Shown here one piece after another: positions 1-6,548 of a DNA stretch of 31,074 bases. Numbering within the stretch: the first letter of the stretch is position 1; each line of letters starts with the position of its first letter. Location: the NCBI GenBank assembly GCA_041745765.1, contig JBGTIH010000103.1, positions 1-31,074 on the forward strand. Direction: 5' to 3'. The notes under the pieces were generated by a model. It worked only from the letters and a program-made list of their open reading frames with translations. It did no database searches and was not told the origin of the DNA. Source of the DNA: JAHCHG01 sp041745765 (GTDB lineage: Bacteria; Acidobacteriota; Blastocatellia; Pyrinomonadales; Pyrinomonadaceae). The position numbers were made by a program, and so were the translations under genes.

Positions 1-2442
1 ATCCGCAAACTGCTCGGAAGTAAAAACAAATTCCGTGCCGCCCGACTCTCCGCGCCTTTTATAACCGATTCTGTTTTGCGGTTTCGGTTTCAATTCATCA
101 TCTAAATCGTGAAAGTCGGAATGTGCGCGTTTGTCTATGGCAGCGATGATTTTCCGGCAGCCTTCCGAAACGTCGAACGCTCCGATCCCACCGCGCCTGT
201 CCAACCATTCATTGAAAAGTCTGATCGTAACGCTTTTCACTTCGCCGGTCTGCCAATCGGTCAAACCGATTCTCGTCGCCAAAAATCCTCCGGTTCCGAC
301 TAATGCGAATTTCTCGGCGACTCTAAAAACCTCGCCGCTCGCTTTCGGGTCAACGTAATGTTGAAAAAAATTGATTCCGGCTTCTTCGATTGTTTCTTTT
401 ACTTTGTCGTAATTATCAACCGTATATTGAATAAATTCACGAATCGCCGCGCCGTAAAAGCTGACGCTCACCCGGTTCAAATAAGAAGAAAATTCCGCAC
501 CGTTATTAAATCCGTGAAGATTTTCAAAAATTCCGTGCGCGTTTTCGGGAACGGCGGAAATATCTATAAACCGGGCTTCCTGACCGCCGAAAGTCTGCTC
601 TTTAGTTTCGCGGGTTAAATCCTGAAACGAAAGTTCACCGCTGGAGAGAAAAAGCAAAAGCCATTCGTCACGTTTTCGCGCCGTGATGTCTTTTGTCATA
701 CGCGATGTGGCAAAGCCGTTGGACAGCATATAAATGAGCTTTCCGACATCCTCGACGCGTTTTATTTCCTTAATCTCGTCCAAAGGTAATAAAAGATGAT
801 TGTGAAAAGCGGCGACGGCTTCGATGCCGTTCTGCGTTCCGCGCCAGGTTTCGTTAAAACCGTTTTCGCCATTGCAGCCCAGAACGCTTCCGGCGACTTT
901 CAACGCGGAACTTTTTCCCGTGCTGGATTCACCGCGAAAATGAAAACCGCCGCCGAGTTGCCCTGACAGAGGCAAAAGAATTGACGCAAAGGCGCAGCTT
1001 ACCGCAAAGATCAGACGCGAGTTGCCGACACAATATCGGGCAACATTTTCGCGCCACTCTTCAGCCGTTCCCTGAGCTTTGAGCTTTTTTATTTTTGAAT
1101 GCGTGCCGTGGAGAAGATAACCGGCGTTTTCCGCGTCCGAACTACTGATAATTTTGTCGGGCAGAACAAAAGATTTGCCCTGCCAGCCGGTTTTATAAAC
1201 GAGCGTCAGACGTTTTTCAGGTTTTGAATAGATCAAATAATCAACCAGTCTGAGCTTTTCGCGGGAATTGATTATCAAACCGCTCGCGACCAGTTCGCCT
1301 AAAATCCTCTGCGGTTCGGTAACAAGCTGGCGCAGCGGCACATTGATTTGCTTGGTGCGCCCGTCGTCATCGGTAAATTCGACGATCTGCGTCCGCTCGC
1401 CGTCGTCCGCGTCTTTGCCGGTGGCAACGACCTTCAAAGGCGAACAGATAAACGTTTCGACTTCTTTTACTTTGCCGCCCCGCGTTTTCTCGTAGAAAAT
1501 GTAAAGCAAACCCTGTTCGGTCAGTCGGTAGTTTTCAAGCCCGTCGCTTGTCTGAATTGTCTCGATTTCCGAATCTTTTTCACGGGAAAGATTCAGCCAC
1601 CGGCGAAGCAGTGCAACGGTCTTCGCATTGGTCAGTTCGGTCAATCTCGGAAAACCTATGACATTCTGTTCATTCTGAATCCGCTCGTATGTGGTTTCGA
1701 CGGCTTTAAGTCTGTCGGATTTTTCCTTGTCCTTCGCTACCTCGCAGATCGCTGTGATGAACAGATAAGCGTCTTCAAAAGAAAAGCCGTTGGTGAGCAA
1801 AGCACCGCTGACGCACAAACTTAGATCATGCCGTTTCGTATCAACCCAAAACTCCGCAAGCAATGAAGCGGCAGCCAACTTGCCGACTGCGCCGCGCAGT
1901 TCTTCAAAGGAAATTTGCGCCGGCTCGCCGTTTGCATCCCAGGTAACAGGCTCTCCGCTTTCGTGAACCGAGCCGGGAAAAACCGTCTGCGTTCCCGCTG
2001 CACGAATTTCGACGATCATTTCCGTATATTGAAACTTTTCCGTTTTGGCTTCCGGGCAATAATAAAGGTAGTGACTTCGACGCTTACTTTTGCGTCCGAA
2101 AACGGCGTTCGTTTCGGGCAAAAAGTGGGCGGCAAGTTGAACAGACCAAAAATTGTCCAAATCCACGTCCACTAGATCTTTGGACGCTGCGCCCAGTAAA
2201 ACCCCTATATTCTGTGGTTTACCGTTGCCGTTATGAAAGCGTTTGGAGAGATTATTTTCGGGGTGGTATGTTGAAAGACCACCTTTGGTATGCTGAACAG
2301 ACCACCCCGCATAATTCGGATTTTTTGAACGAAACGGTATCGGAATCGGCTGCCAGCCTTTCAAATGATACTCGGTAGCGATTTCAAGCCGTGTTTTGGC
2401 TGCGGATTTTTCATTTTCAATAATTTTTATGTTATTATTCAT
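1..2442 (-). CDS. Prim-pol / DUF927 replication protein of a mobile element (3' end beyond window)
   Basis: The frame stays open from an ATG at 2442 to the left edge (814 codons seen, no stop). The N-terminal ~230 residues look like a bifunctional primase-polymerase domain: a GWQPIPIPF motif, then NIGVLLG, then an acidic DVDLD strand that would hold the catalytic aspartates, then a RSHYLYY motif. The second half looks like a DUF927 helicase-like ATPase: Walker A GESSTGKSS near the middle of the +950 region, Walker B LLLPLDEIKEI and a LFLSSGE sensor-like strand. Proteins with this layout start replication of phages, plasmids and integrative elements. It lies 25 bases behind the helix-turn-helix gene and probably shares its mRNA. 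No clear ribosome binding site precedes the ATG, so translational coupling is possible. Domain names are from recognised motifs, not a search. The C-terminus is not visible. Confidence 0.85.
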   Translation of the reverse strand, partial: MNNNIKIIENEKSAAKTRLEIATEYHLKGWQPIPIPFRSKNPNYAGWSVQHTKGGLSTYHPENNLSKRFHNGNGKPQNIGVLLGAASKDLVDVDLDNFWSVQLAAHFLPETNAVFGRKSKRRSHYLYYCPEAKTEKFQYTEMIVEIRAAGTQTVFPGSVHESGEPVTWDANGEPAQISFEELRGAVGKLAAASLLAEFWVDTKRHDLSLCVSGALLTNGFSFEDAYLFITAICEVAKDKEKSDRLKAVETTYERIQNEQNVIGFPRLTELTNAKTVALLRRWLNLSREKDSEIETIQTSDGLENYRLTEQGLLYIFYEKTRGGKVKEVETFICSPLKVVATGKDADDGERTQIVEFTDDDGRTKQINVPLRQLVTEPQRILGELVASGLIINSREKLRLVDYLIYSKPEKRLTLVYKTGWQGKSFVLPDKIISSSDAENAGYLLHGTHSKIKKLKAQGTAEEWRENVARYCVGNSRLIFAVSCAFASILLPLSGQLGGGFHFRGESSTGKSSALKVAGSVLGCNGENGFNETWRGTQNGIEAVAAFHNHLLLPLDEIKEIKRVEDVGKLIYMLSNGFATSRMTKDITARKRDEWLLLFLSSGELSFQDLTRETKEQTFGGQEARFIDISAVPENAHGIFENLHGFNNGAEFSSYLNRVSVSFYGAAIREFIQYTVDNYDKVKETIEEAGINFFQHYVDPKASGEVFRVAEKFALVGTGGFLATRIGLTDWQTGEVKSVTIRLFNEWLDRRGGIGAFDVSEGCRKIIAAIDKRAHSDFHDLDDELKPKPQNRIGYKRRGESGGTEFVFTSEQFAD

Positions 2443-2467
2443 AGACAAACTGGTATTGAAAGACGGT

Positions 2468-2845
2468 TTATGACTGTCTTTTCGTATTGTTGAAGCGATT
2501 TCTACTCTTGGTCGGGTGAATCGCTTCTTTCCTTTTTACATCGAAATTTACGGCTTCATCCGCAATTTCGTCCTGTGTTTTGCGCTTACCCGTAGTAAGC
2601 CATTCTTTTAGCTCTCTGCGCGAAAAATACAGCTTTTTGCCGCGTTTTGAATGCGGAATTTCTCTTCTGGAAACCAAACCGTAAATCGTCGGTTTCGCAA
2701 GTCCGGATACTTCAATCGCCAGTTCAATGCCGCCGATCTCGTCTTCGCGCTCTTTTTCCTCCTGCTCCTCAAAATAATTTCGTAATTCATTCCTGATCGC
2801 CTTGGAAATATCATCGATCGTTAAGTTCGTAACTGTTATATCCAT
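2468..2845 (-). CDS. Helix-turn-helix DNA-binding protein of the mobile element
   Basis: A 125-residue protein. Residues ~40-90 form an excisionase/HTH_17-type winged helix-turn-helix (AIEVSGLAKPTIYGLVSRR, then KRGKKLYFSRRELKEWL), preceded by an acidic Glu-rich helix and followed by a basic tail. Such proteins sit just before primase genes in Bacteroidota-type integrative elements and act as regulators or replication accessory factors. The ATG at 2845 was chosen because GAGGTGA lies 7 bases upstream; a GTG nine bases earlier overlaps that site. The ribosome binding site lies in one arm of an inverted repeat (2847-2878), so the gene may control itself at DNA or RNA level. The specific function is unknown. 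Confidence 0.8.
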   Translation of the reverse strand: MDITVTNLTIDDISKAIRNELRNYFEEQEEKEREDEIGGIELAIEVSGLAKPTIYGLVSRREIPHSKRGKKLYFSRRELKEWLTTGKRKTQDEIADEAVNFDVKRKEAIHPTKSRNRFNNTKRQS

Positions 2846-2846
2846 C

Positions 2847-2878
2847 AAAATCACCTCAAATTTATATTTGGTGATTTT
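2847..2878 (-). promoter_or_regulatory. Inverted repeat covering the ribosome binding site of the helix-turn-helix gene
   Basis: Nine-base perfect arms, AAAATCACC (2847-2855) and GGTGATTTT (2870-2878), are separated by 14 A/T-rich bases. On the minus strand the right-hand copy includes the GAGGTGA ribosome binding site just before the ATG at 2845. It could be an operator for the helix-turn-helix protein or an RNA hairpin that hides the ribosome binding site. The symmetry is seen; both roles are inferred. Confidence 0.5.
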
Positions 2879-2959
2879 TGTTTATACAATTTATATGCCA
2901 AAACTAGACATCTAATAAAATCAATAACTTAGAGATATTTTTTCTTATCGTTTCTTCGT

Positions 2960-3004
2960 AACTGTTCACGCTGGCGACACCTGAACTGTTCACGCTGGCG
3001 ACAC
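2960..3004. repeat. Two tandem copies of a 21-bp direct repeat
   Basis: Two identical 21-base copies (2960-2980 and 2984-3004), each containing TGTTCACGCTGGCGACAC, are spaced by CTG (period 24). They lie between the integrase stop codon and the promoter region of the helix-turn-helix gene. They are more G+C-rich than their surroundings. Candidates are integrase arm-type sites, regulator sites, or a scar or end of an insertion sequence. I cannot tell which from the sequence. Confidence 0.7.
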
Positions 3005-3020
3005 TTTTTGGTGGAGGTCA

Positions 3021-4118
3021 TCACTTCAATTTGATCCGATTAACGGCTTCGCGTTTCTTTTCGTCGATAATCTTGGCGTAAATTTGCGTCGTTTGCAGAT
3101 TCTTGTGCCCGAGCAGTTTCGAAACCGTATAAATATCCGTTCCGAGAGTGATCTGCAAAGTCGCGAAAGTGTGCCGGAAAGAATGAAAAGTGATCTTCCG
3201 GCTGATGCCCGCGCTTTTGGTCCAGCCCGGCAAAAAAGCACATTGCCAGTATTCCAGTTTCGGAAAAACTTTTGCGGTATCTTTAGCATTTTCGCCGAGT
3301 AATGAAAAAGCTTCATCGCTGATCGGCAGAGTCTCCGCACCCTTAGTTTTTTTCTGTTTGAACCGAATATAATATCCCTGTTCTTCACTGTGCTGAATTT
3401 CGCTCCAGACAAGCTTTTCAACATCCGAATACCGCAAGCCGGTCAGCGCGGAAAATAATGCCGCCCGCCGCAGATCTTCATATTCAAAAGGCGTTTTTGC
3501 TAAATTTTGCAGTTCTTCGAGCGTTAAAAATTCGCGCTGCGTATCCTGAAGCTTGATCGATTTGATCCGGTAAGCCGGATTCGCCGAAATCATTTTATCG
3601 TCAAACGCGCCTCGAACGGCGACCTTGAATTTATCGAAGTAATTCGAAGCCGTGTTGCGCGACAGCTTGCCGTTTTCAAGCAGATATTCTTTGAACTTTT
3701 CGCAAAACTGCGGCGTCAGATCGGCGAATTTACACTCTCCGCCGGTGAATTTTTCGAGGTATTTATAAACCGAATTCCAGTTTTCATAACTGCTTTGCGA
3801 AAGCTTTTTTTTACCTTCGGTCATTTTCTCAAAATAATTGAGAAAGCTTTTCTGTTTGTTCCGAACTGTCACGAAACCATAGCTGCCGGCTTGAAATTCG
3901 AGCTGCCGCTGCGCCCGAATATTCTCGCCCAGCATTTTTGTCTGTTTATTATGGTCTCTTTCTATTTCGTTTTTCGGCTTTTCAAAAATATGAAGCCGCA
4001 AATGCTCGCGCCGAGTCTGCTTATTCGTTTCCGGGTGCGTGATCGGCGGGTAAAAGTCCAGATATAGACTTATTTTGCCGTGTTTGAGTTTCTTCTCGCG
4101 CAGAAAAACTTTGATCAT
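3021..4118 (-). CDS. Tyrosine recombinase (integrase)
   Basis: A 365-residue protein with the full catalytic set of the tyrosine recombinase family: R229 (ALTGLRYSD), a lysine in the beta-hairpin near 257, H312 and R315 (HSFRHTFAT), H338 (LLGHKN) and the nucleophile Y347 (QTTQIYAKI). Residues 1-75 form an arm-binding-like N-terminal domain and ~85-185 a SAM-like core-binding domain. This architecture is typical of integrases from Bacteroidota conjugative and mobilisable elements. It would cut and rejoin DNA at the element's attachment sites. The gene starts 6 bases after the zinc-finger/HTH gene and probably shares its transcript. Nothing looks broken. Its target site cannot be proven here, but the mnmE 3' end is the best candidate. 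Confidence 0.95.
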   Translation of the reverse strand: MIKVFLREKKLKHGKISLYLDFYPPITHPETNKQTRREHLRLHIFEKPKNEIERDHNKQTKMLGENIRAQRQLEFQAGSYGFVTVRNKQKSFLNYFEKMTEGKKKLSQSSYENWNSVYKYLEKFTGGECKFADLTPQFCEKFKEYLLENGKLSRNTASNYFDKFKVAVRGAFDDKMISANPAYRIKSIKLQDTQREFLTLEELQNLAKTPFEYEDLRRAALFSALTGLRYSDVEKLVWSEIQHSEEQGYYIRFKQKKTKGAETLPISDEAFSLLGENAKDTAKVFPKLEYWQCAFLPGWTKSAGISRKITFHSFRHTFATLQITLGTDIYTVSKLLGHKNLQTTQIYAKIIDEKKREAVNRIKLK

Positions 4119-4124
4119 AACTTT

Positions 4125-4475
4125 TTATGAAAACAAACTGTCGATATCGGTTCGTTTAATGACGATCCGCCTTCCGAAACGAACCGCGTTCAAACGATTC
4201 TCCTTGATCGCCCGGCTGACGGTTGAGCGGCTGATGCCGAGTAAGCCACAGACCTCTTCGACTTTTAAAAAGTCTTTCGCCTGAACAGCAGCGATCGGGA
4301 TCGAAACGCTTTTCACGGTTTCGAAATTGCTCTTTTTGATTTTTGAATTTCTTGTCCGGGCTTTATAAGCCATCGAAGCGCAGCGATGCTGGCAATATTT
4401 CGTAACGGTCGTCCGAGCCGTAAACTCGTTTCCGCAAAATTCGCAGATGCGCTGTATTGAAATGTTCGAGCTCAT
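4125..4475 (-). CDS. Zinc-finger plus helix-turn-helix protein, excisionase-like
   Basis: A 116-residue protein with two parts. The N-terminal part has a four-cysteine zinc-ribbon-like motif (CEFCGNEF, then KYCQHRC). The C-terminal part is an excisionase-family helix-turn-helix (EEVCGLLGISRSTVSRAIKE, then RFGRRIVIKRTDIDSLF). It precedes the integrase by 6 bases, the usual place for a recombination directionality factor or regulator in such elements. The frame is open 42 codons further up, to 4601. The ATG at 4475 was chosen because AAAAGG lies about 5 bases upstream and the extension (Cys/Phe/Tyr-rich) does not look like protein. Its role in excision is inferred from family and position. Confidence 0.8.
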   Translation of the reverse strand: MSSNISIQRICEFCGNEFTARTTVTKYCQHRCASMAYKARTRNSKIKKSNFETVKSVSIPIAAVQAKDFLKVEEVCGLLGISRSTVSRAIKENRLNAVRFGRRIVIKRTDIDSLFS

Positions 4476-4638
4476 TTTTGCCTTTTCACACGATTGATTT
4501 GCAATGTGTCTATATGTGTCATAATTTGTCCAAAACATTTTTTGAAACTTGATCATGACGCAGAAAACACAAACAGAATACAGAAAGATACATAAAAACA
4601 CAAACTAAAACGAAACATCAATAAATACCTAAAACAGA

Positions 4639-4662
4639 AAAAGCCCATATATATAGGCTTTT
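4639..4662 (-). terminator. Hairpin downstream of mnmE
   Basis: A 7-bp stem (AAAAGCC / GGCTTTT) around a 10-base AT-alternating loop lies about 40 bases after the mnmE stop codon. On the minus strand it is followed by TTCTGTTTT. It fits a modest rho-independent terminator for the long operon. If the element boundary is at the mnmE stop, this terminator belongs to the inserted DNA rather than to the original operon. Confidence 0.5.
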
Positions 4663-4703
4663 ATTGGATATTTTATTTTTTTATTATTGTTACTTGTTGC
4701 TTC

Positions 4704-4721
4704 TTACTTTCCGATACAAAA
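4704..4721 (-). other. Candidate attachment site: last 18 bases of mnmE
   Basis: The last 18 bases of mnmE on the minus strand read TTTTGTATCGGAAAGTAA. As I recall it, the SGI1 attachment site at the end of Salmonella mnmE (trmE) is TTCTGTATTGGTAAGTAA; the two differ at three positions, although the sites share coding constraint for the CIGK ending. An integrase/excisionase cassette lies within about 230 bases. The second copy expected at the far end of the element is outside the window. Confidence 0.4.
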
Positions 4722-6062
4722 AGTTGAGAAAATTCGTGTCAACACATCTTCAGTCGTAGTTTCGCCTGTAATTTGTCCGAGATAACGAATGGCGTTATGC
4801 AAGCCGATTAAAACTATTTCTTCGCTCATTTTTTGTTCGAGCAAGTTTATCGAACTTTCAATTTCGCTTTTTGAACGCAGGAGTAAATCATAATGCCGGG
4901 CATCGGAAATGAGAAAGCCGGAGTTTTCGGCTTCAGGTGGATGAAACGGTTCGATAATTGCTTTTTGCAGCTTGTCTAAACCGGCGCCGGTTTTGGCAGA
5001 AACCTTGATAATTTGGGATTTTAGACTTGAGATTTGGGATTTTATTTCGTTATTGATGCTCAAATCAATTTTGTTAATTACGATGATTTGATTGAAATCA
5101 TTTGTCATTTTTAAAATTTCTTGATCTTCAACTGTCAAACTTTCCGAGCCATCAAGCAAAACAATGACCAAATCGGCATCAGCCATAGTGCGTTTTGAAC
5201 GCTCGACACCGATAATTTCAACCGTGTCAGAAGTTTCGCGCAAACCGGCGGTATCAATCAGCGAAACGGGAATATTTTCGATAACGAGTTTTTCGTGAAG
5301 CTGGTCGCGGGTGGTTCCAGCAATATCGGTTACAATTGCACGGTCTTGTCCGAGTAAAGCATTGAAAAGGCTCGACTTCCCGACATTCGGGCGACCGACG
5401 AGCGCGACTTTTATTCCTTCCCGAAGCAGTTTTCCGGCTTGAAATGTCAAAGCCATTTTATCGAGATTTTCGGCGATTTCAGTTAATTTCTTATTGATTT
5501 TTTCAGATTCAAAATCGGGCAAATCGTCTTCGACAAATTCCAGCGTTGATTCTAAAACGACGATAACATTGAGCAATTCATCTTTAAGCGGCTGAAGTTC
5601 GTTGGAAAGTTCGCCGCGAAGTTGGCGAATGGACTGCCGTGCCGAGGCAACCGATTGTGCATCAATCAAATCGCGGATGGCTTCGGCTTGCGAAAGATTC
5701 ATTTGCCCGTTTGCCAATGCGCGAAGCGAAAATTCTCCGGCGTCTGCCATTCGCGCATCGAGTTTTAAGCAAAAATCTATGATTTGGCGCAAAATGACCG
5801 GCGAACCGTGGCACGAAATTTCAATTACGTCTTCGCCCGTAAATGATTGCGGAGATTTGAAATAGGTAATCAGAGTTTCGTCTAAAACTTCTTTTGTTTC
5901 GAGGTCAAAGATTTTTTTGAGATAGGCAAAACGCGGTTTCGGTGAGAAGTTTTCGTCTTTTGTAAGTTTTCTGACAATCGCCAGAGAATCTGCGCCGCTT
6001 AAGCGAATTACACCGATCCCGCTTCGTCCGAGAGGTGTTGCCGGTGCGACGATTGTACTCAT
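4704..6062 (-). CDS. mnmE: tRNA modification GTPase MnmE
   Basis: A 452-residue protein of normal length. With MnmG it forms the carboxymethylaminomethyl (or aminomethyl) group on U34 of certain tRNAs, using tetrahydrofolate-bound one-carbon units. Visible parts are the N-terminal folate-binding domain (starts STIVAPATPLGRSGIGVIR), a helical domain, and the inserted G domain with GRPNVGKS (223-230), AGTTRD (248-253), DTAG (270-273) and NKID (330-333). It ends with the catalytic FCIGK (448-452). It is the last gene of the rpmH operon, 30 bases after khpB. An in-frame 21-bp near-tandem repeat adds a SQISSLKSQI stretch just after NKID, in a variable loop. The gene looks intact, although it may have been the integration site of the neighbouring element. 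Confidence 0.98.
   Translation of the reverse strand: MSTIVAPATPLGRSGIGVIRLSGADSLAIVRKLTKDENFSPKPRFAYLKKIFDLETKEVLDETLITYFKSPQSFTGEDVIEISCHGSPVILRQIIDFCLKLDARMADAGEFSLRALANGQMNLSQAEAIRDLIDAQSVASARQSIRQLRGELSNELQPLKDELLNVIVVLESTLEFVEDDLPDFESEKINKKLTEIAENLDKMALTFQAGKLLREGIKVALVGRPNVGKSSLFNALLGQDRAIVTDIAGTTRDQLHEKLVIENIPVSLIDTAGLRETSDTVEIIGVERSKRTMADADLVIVLLDGSESLTVEDQEILKMTNDFNQIIVINKIDLSINNEIKSQISSLKSQIIKVSAKTGAGLDKLQKAIIEPFHPPEAENSGFLISDARHYDLLLRSKSEIESSINLLEQKMSEEIVLIGLHNAIRYLGQITGETTTEDVLTRIFSTFCIGK
5011..5044. repeat. In-frame 21-bp-period repeat inside mnmE
   Basis: ATTTGGGATTTTA occurs at 5011-5023 and again at 5032-5044, spaced by CTTGAGG-like sequence, so the period is exactly seven codons. 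The repeated word resembles the low-complexity words found between genes in this window. It encodes the KSQISSLKSQ stretch of the MnmE G domain. Confidence 0.6.
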
Positions 6063-6064
6063 AG

Positions 6065-6088
6065 TTTCAGATTTCAGATTTCAGATTT
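6065..6088. repeat. Heptamer tandem repeat between khpB and mnmE
   Basis: TTTCAGA is repeated three times (6065-6085) and followed by TTT. The run fills most of the 30-base gap between khpB and mnmE. It is a short simple repeat of the kind that varies in copy number; no function is evident. Confidence 0.6.
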
Positions 6089-6092
6089 GAAT

Positions 6093-6542
6093 TTATTTTA
6101 AGCGAACTTGCAACCGCCGATCTTTGCCTGCGCCGACTGATTCGGTTAATAAATCTTCTTCCGTTTGCAAAGACAGATGAATGACGCGCCGTTCGGTCGA
6201 ATTAAGAACACCGAAAGTGAACGGCAAACCGTTTTTGCGGACATTTTGAGCGGCAAACCGCGCCATTGCCTGAAGTTCGGCTTTGCGCGTCCGGCGGAAA
6301 CTGTCAGCGTCGCAAATAAAGCGATGCTCGCGGTCGAGTTGTCTGCCGTAAATCTGAAACAAAAGCGTTTCAAAAGCATCGAGCAACTCTCCATTTTCGC
6401 TCATTAAATATGAAGAATCTTCGCCTTCAAAATTCAAGACGCAGCCTTCATCAGTCCATTCGTCGGAAATTTTAACGTCTAATTTCATTTCAGTTAAAAT
6501 TTCAGTTAAAAAATCTTTGGCATTTTGGCAAACTTCATTCAT
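6093..6542 (-). CDS. khpB: KhpB/Jag RNA-binding protein (KH-R3H)
   Basis: A 149-residue protein matching the C-terminal KH-R3H core of KhpB (also called Jag or EloR), an RNA-binding protein that works with KhpA and affects cell division and elongation in Firmicutes. The KH domain covers ~15-80 (SSYLMSENGELLDAFETLLF). The R3H domain covers ~85-149 (FRRTRKAELQAMARFAAQ, then ERRVIHLSLQ and ESVGAGKDRRLQV). The N-terminal Jag_N domain of longer family members is absent, giving the short form. It lies between yidC (6 bases away) and mnmE, the family's usual position. The role in this organism is inferred. Confidence 0.9.
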   Translation of the reverse strand: MNEVCQNAKDFLTEILTEMKLDVKISDEWTDEGCVLNFEGEDSSYLMSENGELLDAFETLLFQIYGRQLDREHRFICDADSFRRTRKAELQAMARFAAQNVRKNGLPFTFGVLNSTERRVIHLSLQTEEDLLTESVGAGKDRRLQVRLK

Positions 6543-6548
6543 AAAATT

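Noticed and set aside
1348..1824. 158-codon open frame on the plus strand
   Set aside because: It lies antisense to the long prim-pol/DUF927 gene and encodes no recognisable protein.
2101..2180. Suspected frameshift in the prim-pol gene
   Set aside because: On careful reading the frame runs through without a break (DVDLDNFWSVQLAAHFLPE).
2960..3004. CRISPR-like repeat
   Set aside because: Only two copies with a 3-base gap; no spacers and no cas genes.
4602..4703. tRNA gene as integration site
   Set aside because: No tRNA-like fold or T-loop consensus was found between the element genes and mnmE.
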